This document shows positions 54,956-61,101 of a stretch of 61,101 nt of DNA, piece by piece. Every line of letters starts with the position of its first letter. Within the stretch, counting starts at the first letter, position 1. The stretch covers positions 51,166 through 112,266 of the forward strand of contig JAAXJX010000006.1 in the NCBI GenBank assembly GCA_012269595.1, given 5' to 3'. Source of the DNA: Planctomycetia bacterium (GTDB taxonomy: Bacteria; Planctomycetota; UBA8108; UBA1146). Both the position numbers and the translations under genes were made by a program. The notes beneath the pieces are model-generated. The model had not been told where the DNA came from and made no database searches. It was given only the letters and a program-made list of their open reading frames with translations.

Positions 54956-55759
54956 TCAGCGCTCGAGGATGCGAATAAAACCGGCCACCAGACGTGGGTC
55001 GTAGGCTCCATGATCTTCGACGATAAAAGACCGCAGGACATCAAAGGCGCAACGACGACGATCGGAACTCAGATCGGGTCCCCCCATCGTCGCCTCATCA
55101 AAGGCGATGACCAGACTGGCGATACGCACCGGCAGGCGTTGCTGCTCACGACTCCAACTTCGGGGACCGGTTCCATCGAAACGCTCCCGATGGCCTTCCA
55201 GGATGGCACGGACGCTGTCACCACACCGGTGCTCCTCTGCCAGTGTGGAGACATCGAGTCCTTCCAACTGTGCACCGAGGAGCAACATGCCACGGCAAAA
55301 ATCATCGAGCAGATCTCCGCAGTGAATGCCAACATCATGAGCGAGAAGCAGTGCGTATCGAAGACGGCGATAAATGGCTTCGATGGCTTGAGGCATCTGT
55401 GCAGCATGCTGTTCAAGGAAGTTGCTGACCCAAACGATTCCGGAGCGGGGATTCCACTCTCCCTGAATCGAAGAGCGCAAATATTGCAGGTATTTGTCCC
55501 TCTGCAGCAGGGGCATCCACAGGGCATCCTGCCCCGCTTCCAACAACTCCCTGCGAACTTCGGCGGAGAGAAGATCTCCCGCTCTTCGACACAGAACCCA
55601 GTCACCATCGTGATCGAGATAGATGTCGACCGGAACCTTGCTGTCTGCATCCAAAGTGGCCAAAGGCAATGGCACCAAATCAGACAAACGTGGAATTGAA
55701 AGACCTGAATTTGAAAGCGGGCCGGCTTGAGCCGGGTTGTGCGGGGCGGGCACGTTCAC
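54956..55759 (-). CDS. Degenerate HD-GYP-like regulatory protein
   Basis: The product of about 267 residues has an N-terminal sensor-like segment (VPVDIYLDHDGDWVLCRRAGDLL, with LQRDKYLQYL) and a C-terminal half like HD-GYP cyclic-di-GMP phosphodiesterases (GHRERFDGTG, then PVRIASLVIAFDEAT). The HD pair is replaced (LLLGAQLEG), the second His of HHE is Arg, and GYP is absent. It therefore probably lacks phosphodiesterase activity and may act as a binding or signalling remnant. GTG 55759 is chosen because AAGGAGGAG lies just upstream; the ATG at 55909 would overlap pyrF. Confidence 0.65.
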   Translation of the reverse strand: MNVPAPHNPAQAGPLSNSGLSIPRLSDLVPLPLATLDADSKVPVDIYLDHDGDWVLCRRAGDLLSAEVRRELLEAGQDALWMPLLQRDKYLQYLRSSIQGEWNPRSGIVWVSNFLEQHAAQMPQAIEAIYRRLRYALLLAHDVGIHCGDLLDDFCRGMLLLGAQLEGLDVSTLAEEHRCGDSVRAILEGHRERFDGTGPRSWSREQQRLPVRIASLVIAFDEATMGGPDLSSDRRRCAFDVLRSFIVEDHGAYDPRLVAGFIRILER

Positions 55760-55839
55760 GACACTCCTCCTTCTCCGACTGCAATAGTCGAAGTACGGGA
55801 GCACCACTGCTCCCGAGAAGAATACCATCTGAGGAGAAA

Positions 55840-56727
55840 TCAGGAGGTAATGGCCCCCTGGAGCTGCTCCCGCGTCTCTCTCGCTGCCTGCTGAACCGCT
55901 TCCTGCCACGGAATGCCCGGCTGTTTCTCGAAAGCCTGGACCACTCCACGGCTGGAGTTGACCAGAGCTCCCAACCCACGGCTGTCAAAGGCCGGACCGA
56001 GGTCCTCGACACTGCCCCCCTGCGCACCGACTCCCGGAATCAGGAGACTGGCTCCCGGAGCACACTCGCGCACCTTTGAAATCTCTTCGGGATGAGTCGC
56101 TCCAACGACGAGACCGACACCGTGGTAACCACACTCTCCCCGGGATCCATCGCCCCACTGTTCAGAGGTGCGGGCAACCTGCAAAAAGATTGGGTCTGCA
56201 TCCCCATCACGTTTCTGAAACTCCGCCCCCCCTGGGTTGGAAGTTCTTGCGAGGACATAGAGCCCCCTTCCTCCCTCACGCACCCTTTCAAGGAATGGCT
56301 CAAGGGAATCACTTCCCAGATAGGGATTGATGGTCAGGGCATCCACATGAGGGCCGGGAGTCCCGGGCTCTGTACCCAGCAGCGCTTCCGCATACGCGGA
56401 AGCGGTAGAACCGATGTCTCCTCGCTTGGCATCAAGAATTACGATCAGTCCCTGTTCGCGGGCTTTTTGACATACCCCCTCCAGAGCGCGCCAACCTCGC
56501 CAGCCCCAACGCTCAAAGAAAGCAATCTGCGGCTTGACCGCAGCAGCGTCCTCGGCGATCGCCTCGATGACTCCGCTACCCAATCGCAAAAGGGCGTCTT
56601 CCGGCTCAAGGCCGTTCAGCTCTTCGGGTAACCGATCCAGTCGCGGATCGATGCCCACCACCAGTCGACTGTCCTTTTTTTCGATGGCCTGTGCCAAACG
56701 ATCTGCGTAGCAATTTTCAAAATCCAT
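55840..56727 (-). CDS. pyrF: Orotidine 5'-phosphate decarboxylase, type 2
   Basis: A TIM-barrel enzyme of 295 residues making UMP from OMP. Type-2 features are LVVGIDPRLDRLPEE, AVKPQIAFFERWGWRG and the catalytic LDAKRGDIGST segment. ATG 56727 overlaps the preceding gene's stop by one base (TGATG). Its neighbours upstream are an unknown helical protein and a PabA/TrpG amidotransferase, suggesting a small biosynthetic transcript. Confidence 0.92.
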   Translation of the reverse strand: MDFENCYADRLAQAIEKKDSRLVVGIDPRLDRLPEELNGLEPEDALLRLGSGVIEAIAEDAAAVKPQIAFFERWGWRGWRALEGVCQKAREQGLIVILDAKRGDIGSTASAYAEALLGTEPGTPGPHVDALTINPYLGSDSLEPFLERVREGGRGLYVLARTSNPGGAEFQKRDGDADPIFLQVARTSEQWGDGSRGECGYHGVGLVVGATHPEEISKVRECAPGASLLIPGVGAQGGSVEDLGPAFDSRGLGALVNSSRGVVQAFEKQPGIPWQEAVQQAARETREQLQGAITS

Positions 56728-57548
56728 CACTCATGACTCCCGTCGTCGCTCGATTCATTGGAGGGAATACTGGCAAGCGTCTGCTGCAACTCCTTGAGTA
56801 CTGATTCCTGTCCCCATGACTCGGCTTTCTCTGCCCCCAACTCCAGGGCCTTGACAGCAGAGTCATGAAACCCGGAATCGAGGAAGGAACTGCCCACCAC
56901 CAGATACCCCATCGCGGAAGAATCGGGGCCATACATCAGTTGGTAAAAGTGATCGAGGCCCGATTCATAAGCCCGGGACACAAAGCCATCACGCTGAAGG
57001 AACAGGGATCGAACCAGAACCGTATCGGAACTCCATCGATGCAGGAGTGCTTCCAGGGCCACCGAACCGGTCTCAAACAAATGGGAGATGCGATGAACCT
57101 TTTGCGGAAACATGTCATGAACCTCGTCGAGGATCACCTGTTGTTCCTGATGCAAATCACGATCGGTCCCCGGCAACATGGCCGCTTCATCCGTGGCATA
57201 GGTGAGCACGTTGTAGTGCTCCTCCTTGAGAATGCTCAGCTCGTGAAAAATGTCGTTGACCAGACGATCCAGAAAATCGGTGCTGTCCTCAGTCCTGAAG
57301 AGTCGATGACACGCCGTCTTCAAGGGGGTGAGAAAATCGTCCCGCAACACTTCCAGATCCTGTGTGGAAAGCAGTTCAAAGAGGTCCTTGGGATCGAGAC
57401 GAATCTTTTCGCGGGGAACACCCAATTTGTCGACGTAGTCATGAACGATCTGTTCATAACGATCATGAACCGACTGAAAGTTGTTCCACGCGAGATAGAA
57501 ACGCTCGACGACGCGCCACTTCAGGGATTCTGCAGTATCGGTGATCAT
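56727..57548 (-). CDS. Conserved-looking helical protein of unknown function
   Basis: I do not recognise this 273-residue family. It appears almost fully alpha-helical (WRVVERFYLAWNNFQSVHDR, LSILKEEHYNVL, QQVILDEVHDMF, VKALELGAEKAESWGQ). It has no signal peptide, membrane helix or obvious catalytic motif, and its last third has a TPR-like feel. It overlaps the PabA/TrpG gene by four bases and pyrF by one, so the three genes are translationally coupled. A link to nucleotide or chorismate metabolism is only positional. Confidence 0.75.
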   Translation of the reverse strand: MITDTAESLKWRVVERFYLAWNNFQSVHDRYEQIVHDYVDKLGVPREKIRLDPKDLFELLSTQDLEVLRDDFLTPLKTACHRLFRTEDSTDFLDRLVNDIFHELSILKEEHYNVLTYATDEAAMLPGTDRDLHQEQQVILDEVHDMFPQKVHRISHLFETGSVALEALLHRWSSDTVLVRSLFLQRDGFVSRAYESGLDHFYQLMYGPDSSAMGYLVVGSSFLDSGFHDSAVKALELGAEKAESWGQESVLKELQQTLASIPSNESSDDGSHE

Positions 57549-58309
57549 CGGGCTTCCCCTTCCAGAGGAACAACTGGCGAAGCGGTGCCATCCACCTCTT
57601 GCGGATTCGGAATCTCAAATCCCCCCAGATCCTCAGGGCATGGAAGACCATCCACAAACGCTTTCAGCAAATGATCTCCTTCCGGAGTGAGGAAGGATTC
57701 CGGATGAAACTGGACCCCCCAAGTGGATTCCCCCGGGATTCCCAGCCCCATGATCCCTCCACTTTCGCTCCAGGCAGCAATCGCCAGCTCAGCCGGCAAC
57801 GATCCCGGAACCACATGCAGGGAATGGTATCGGGCCACTTTCAGTGGGTTTGGCAAGTCGCCAAAGATGCCGACCTCACAATGACGAATCAGATCGGGCT
57901 TGCCGTGAACAGGCACACCACTGGGAATGACCTGTGCACCCAGACACTGGGCGATGACCTGATGCCCGAGGCAAACCCCCAGAATAGGGATCTTCCCCCT
58001 CCAAAACCCGAAAGCCTGTTTCGCCAGAGTTGCCGACTCCGGTTTTCCGGGTCCGGGAGAAAGCAGCAGACGATCGGGGTTCAGGGCCTGCAAGTCCTCC
58101 AGGTGACGTTGATCCGCCTGGCGTACCGTGATCCTGGCTCCGCTTCGAGAGAGGGATTGCACCAGGTTGTAGGTAAAGGAATCCCGATGATCGAGAAGGA
58201 GGACGTGGGGTCCCTCTCCGAAAACGCTCCACTCGTCGGCGAGATCTCCTTCGGAAGACGTCAGGGGAGGGTTTTGAGCGGATTTCAAGGGTGTCCATTT
58301 CCAAGACAA
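57545..58309 (-). CDS. Glutamine amidotransferase of anthranilate/aminodeoxychorismate synthase (TrpG/PabA)
   Basis: The class-I amidotransferase of 254 residues has LLLDHRDSFTYNLVQSL, LSPGPGKPESATLAK, ILGVCLGHQVIAQ (catalytic Cys) and VQFHPESFLTPEG (catalytic His/Glu). It supplies ammonia to chorismate for tryptophan or folate synthesis. The partner TrpE/PabB subunit is not in the window, so TrpG and PabA cannot be told apart. The best start is TTG 58309, with GAGG five bases upstream. An extra 30 or so residues precede the usual start. Confidence 0.87.
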   Translation of the reverse strand: MSWKWTPLKSAQNPPLTSSEGDLADEWSVFGEGPHVLLLDHRDSFTYNLVQSLSRSGARITVRQADQRHLEDLQALNPDRLLLSPGPGKPESATLAKQAFGFWRGKIPILGVCLGHQVIAQCLGAQVIPSGVPVHGKPDLIRHCEVGIFGDLPNPLKVARYHSLHVVPGSLPAELAIAAWSESGGIMGLGIPGESTWGVQFHPESFLTPEGDHLLKAFVDGLPCPEDLGGFEIPNPQEVDGTASPVVPLEGEAR

Positions 58310-58484
58310 TTTGCCTCAACTGAGCCCCGAACCGGGACAGGAAAGGATCATATCGACCCCGGAGCACCCCGGAAAGATCACCCGTAAACTCTTTCAATCG
58401 TGTATCTTACGGAACTTGTACCCGACTGGAGAGGTGATCGGCCCGGCATTTGCCGCATTCCAGTTGGATTGGATTGGAGATTTC

Positions 58485-61046
58485 ATGCTCAGGACAATGT
58501 TGTGGAGCCTCGGCCTGATCAGCCTCATCGGCTGCTCACCGATCAAGACCGAGGTCGAATTTGTCAGTCCCGCAGCGGGACAGACGGTGCCTCTGAACGC
58601 CCTCATCATCGAAGTGGGCTTCGATCACCGCATGAATCTGGAAACCTTCGACAGCAGCAGCTTCAAGGTTGAAGGTTCGACGAGTGGCCCCATCGAGGGA
58701 GCCTTTACAGGTGAAAATGAGAATCGCAGAGTCACCTTCACCTCTCTCAACTTGCCAGCGGGTGGTGAAACCATCACCGTGGAGCTGACCTCCGGTCTGG
58801 TTTCGACCTCCGGTAAATCGGTCGAGCCTTTCCAATGGCAATTTGCCATCGAAGCAGGGACTCCTCCGCCGCCCTCCTCCTTCATCGTCTCTTCGATGAC
58901 TCCCGGGATCGAGGCCTATAACGGCAACGTTAACAGCACCATCAATCCGGTGCTCACGGCCCCCTACGACCCTTTCAGCATCGGCAACGCCACGATTCGG
59001 ATCGACGCTTCCCGCAGCGGCCAGAGAACGGTCAGCCTGCAAAACGTCTTCACAGGGATCAACACCATCACCCTCTCCCCCGATCGCCCGTTCCTGGCCG
59101 GAGAAAGAGTGACCCTTTCCCTCGTGGATGACGTTTTCGGTCTCGACACCTCCGAGTTGCCGCAAACGCTGTTGGCCACCCATATCGCCAATCTCGGATT
59201 CGATTGGCCCGGTAGTGTCGTGAGTTCGGGGTCTGCCCTCAATGGTGGAAAGATCGTCTTCTTCGATTCCGACGCCGACGGACTCGACGAGTGGGTGGAG
59301 GTCGAGGCGAACGGAACCCTGACCCATCAGGATTCAACTCCCTCTGGCCCTGCAGGTTCAACCACCTGGAATCTTCCGGAAGCAGTCATCGATGCGGCTG
59401 TCGGAGACTTCGATGGCGACGGACGCAGTGATCTGATCTGTCTCGGAAACTCGGGAACCTCCGCCTATCTTTTGCGTGGCTCTTTCAGTATTGCTGTCGT
59501 CCTCGAGGATCCGGAACTGATTCCCCTTACGGTACAGTCGACTCATCTGGAAGCCGCCCATGGTGATCGCGATGGGATCGTCGATCTGGTTCTCAGTGGA
59601 CCGGATGGTCTCGCCGTTGCCTGGGGTGGAAGCAGTAATCCCCTCAGCGTGATTCACCCCGTCGATTCCACTCCTGTGGTTCATCGTGCCGTTGCCACCG
59701 ATCTCAATGGCGATGACCTCATCGACCTCGCAGCAGTTCTGGCCGACGGAAGCATCGCTTTCCACGCAGGAAATGGCGATCGCACCTTCACCGCAGAGGG
59801 AACCATCCTCGGTTACAACCTCACGCAACAGATTCGCGCCGTCAATCTCGATGGAGATTCCCTGCGTGACCTGCTGCTGATTCCATCCGGAGCGGGAACT
59901 CCTTCCGCCCTCCTCTCCGATGGAGATTTCAACTTCTCGCTGCGGGTTCTCTTCGACGACGTCGTCGCTCCCGGCACAGAGTTGATCGACTGGGATGGGG
60001 ATGGACGTCTCGATTGCATCAGTCCCATCGCCGGTTCCGCCGGTCTTTACTTCGCCAAGGGAGTGGGTGATGGAAACTTCCAGAGCCCCCAGCTTCTGGG
60101 CTACGCCGCAGAAGTGGAAGCGGTGACCAGTGGAGACACCGACGGCGATGGTGCGCTGGAACTGGCCATCCTGACCTCAGCAGGAAACTTTGAAATCCTG
60201 CGTTCTGAGCCTGTGGTTCTCTCCCCCGCAAACCGTATCCGTGTGGAAGATCTCAGCGCAAACCCGGGTGATACCGTCAACTACCAGGTGATCATCGATT
60301 GCATCGATTCCCTGCAGGGTTGGACTTTGGCACTCGACTACAACGCTTCCATCATGGGACTGAACAACATCACCATCGCCGGAACCGATGTCGCCGGGCT
60401 CGTAGAGTTTGAGCTGCCCAATATCGACAACTCAAACGGCACCGTGATCTATGCCAACATTCTTGATCTGGCACCGCCCTTCGACAATCAGGTTCTCGCT
60501 CCGGGTTCAGGTTACGTCGTGGCAACCGGTGATGCATTCATCAGTGCAGGAGCACCGGCAGGCAACTACGACTTCACTCCGGCAAATGGCATCATCGCCA
60601 ACACCTCGCCGGAGACCGACAACTCCTTCGTCGTCGACGGCAACTCCGTCTTCCCGGAGTTGGTCGGAGGTACCGTCTCCATCGGCGGCAGCAGTCCCGC
60701 CCAGCAGCCTTCTGAAAATGAAGATCCGGAAACCGGTGGTGAAGATTCCACTGACCCGGTGGAGACTGATCAGGTTCATTTCCTGCGCGGTGACGTCAAC
60801 GGAGATGGTGTGATCGATCTCACCGACGGAACCCAGTTGCAACTGTTGCTTGGAAATGGCACTTCAATCGAGTGTGCAGATGCAGCAGACGTCAATGACG
60901 ATGGCATCGTTGATGACGCCGACCCGGTCTACATCTTCGACTTCCTTTACCAAGGATCCAATCCACCTCCCGCACCGTATCCCTTCCCTGGTCCTGATCC
61001 GACCGCGGATGGACTGGATTGCCAGTCCAACGGTGCGGCTCACTAA
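58485..61046 (+). CDS. Surface lipoprotein with Ig-like, FG-GAP, cohesin-like and dockerin-like domains
   Basis: The 853-residue lipoprotein has lipid Cys17 (LISLIGC). Residues about 24-130 are a bacterial Ig-like (Big_5-type) domain (GFDHRMNLETFDSSSFKV). Residues about 255-575 are FG-GAP/VCBS blades (DFDGDGRSDLICLG and similar). Residues about 580-740 form a cohesin-like beta-sandwich (VNYQVIIDCIDSLQGWTLALD). Residues about 765-853 are a dockerin-like pair of calcium loops (RGDVNGDGVIDLTDG and DVNDDGIVDDADP). ATG 58485 with GGAG upstream is taken over the ATG at 58311. Having both partners of a cohesin-dockerin pair in one chain is unusual and suggests a surface organiser (inference). Confidence 0.85.
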   Translation: MLRTMLWSLGLISLIGCSPIKTEVEFVSPAAGQTVPLNALIIEVGFDHRMNLETFDSSSFKVEGSTSGPIEGAFTGENENRRVTFTSLNLPAGGETITVELTSGLVSTSGKSVEPFQWQFAIEAGTPPPPSSFIVSSMTPGIEAYNGNVNSTINPVLTAPYDPFSIGNATIRIDASRSGQRTVSLQNVFTGINTITLSPDRPFLAGERVTLSLVDDVFGLDTSELPQTLLATHIANLGFDWPGSVVSSGSALNGGKIVFFDSDADGLDEWVEVEANGTLTHQDSTPSGPAGSTTWNLPEAVIDAAVGDFDGDGRSDLICLGNSGTSAYLLRGSFSIAVVLEDPELIPLTVQSTHLEAAHGDRDGIVDLVLSGPDGLAVAWGGSSNPLSVIHPVDSTPVVHRAVATDLNGDDLIDLAAVLADGSIAFHAGNGDRTFTAEGTILGYNLTQQIRAVNLDGDSLRDLLLIPSGAGTPSALLSDGDFNFSLRVLFDDVVAPGTELIDWDGDGRLDCISPIAGSAGLYFAKGVGDGNFQSPQLLGYAAEVEAVTSGDTDGDGALELAILTSAGNFEILRSEPVVLSPANRIRVEDLSANPGDTVNYQVIIDCIDSLQGWTLALDYNASIMGLNNITIAGTDVAGLVEFELPNIDNSNGTVIYANILDLAPPFDNQVLAPGSGYVVATGDAFISAGAPAGNYDFTPANGIIANTSPETDNSFVVDGNSVFPELVGGTVSIGGSSPAQQPSENEDPETGGEDSTDPVETDQVHFLRGDVNGDGVIDLTDGTQLQLLLGNGTSIECADAADVNDDGIVDDADPVYIFDFLYQGSNPPPAPYPFPGPDPTADGLDCQSNGAAH

Positions 61047-61101
61047 CATTCCCCCCCCGGCCAGTTTCCCCGCTCCCCCTGCGCGGAGCACTCCCCATTC
61101 C

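Noticed and set aside
57599-58387. Plus-strand 262-codon frame over the PabA/TrpG gene
   Set aside because: It is antisense to the catalytic Cys and His motifs of a clear amidotransferase.

Overview
The window looks like chromosomal DNA of a Gram-negative-type bacterium, most likely a member of the Planctomycetota or a close relative. This is an inference from gene content, not from a marker gene. Four proteins end in, or contain, the dockerin-like double calcium loop common in planctomycete secreted proteins (RGD-x-N-x-DG followed by a second D-x-N-x-DG loop). Secreted FG-GAP/VCBS, CRTAC1-like and TPR lipoproteins are frequent. Lipopolysaccharide-type genes (a Kdo-kinase-like protein and two glycosyltransferases) sit beside mqnA of the futalosine menaquinone route. 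No tRNA, rRNA, CRISPR array, insertion sequence or prophage is seen. Gene density is high, and many neighbours overlap by 1 to 4 bases, implying translational coupling.

Layout. 1-3610: LPS-type sugar kinase, mqnA and two glycosyltransferases in a tight operon. 3671-4388: an orphan membrane protein bracketed by a hairpin and a strong terminator. 4456-14395: a surface or secreted block with a 2170-residue FG-GAP plus 19-repeat FN3-like protein, a Cys4/sigma-region-4 protein and a 716-residue dockerin-type protein. 14409-25596: esterase, M3 peptidase, two tandem cyclophilins, YqgE, the MrfB-MrfA repair pair, an amidase lipoprotein, lysA and a small coiled-coil protein. 25600-27106: BFD-like 2Fe-2S protein and threonine aldolase. 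27333-31685: an ECF sigma factor, a membrane anti-sigma factor carrying a dockerin-like domain, and two tandem tetraheme metallophosphoesterase-like proteins. 31850-38274: TraT-like lipoprotein, an unusual class-V aminotransferase-like gene, and a CRTAC1-TPR-TPR operon. 38299-58309: housekeeping genes (thioesterases, PolX, RimK-like ligase, cysteine-dioxygenase-like cupin, queE-queD-glmS, CpeT-like lipoprotein, PhzF-like isomerase, HAD nucleotidase, cca, ligA, a sodium-dependent transporter, MOSC protein, a degenerate HD-GYP protein, pyrF, an unknown helical protein and a PabA/TrpG amidotransferase). 58485-61046: a lipoprotein with Ig-like, FG-GAP, cohesin-like and dockerin-like domains.

Most interesting observation. 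The first tetraheme protein (28659-30119) is interrupted by a single in-frame TGA at 28833-28835. The TGA falls exactly where its tandem paralogue (30123-31685) has the second cysteine of a CGC motif (CG-TGA against CG-Cys, both followed by seven residues and then GSLxRR). Both flanks are intact, with four CxxCH heme motifs downstream. The simplest reading is a selenocysteine codon (CGU) in a multiheme UshA-like protein. It would be one of a Sec/Cys paralogue pair behind its own ECF sigma and calcium-loop anti-sigma factor. No selA, selB, selC or selD is in the window, so recoding is not proven here.
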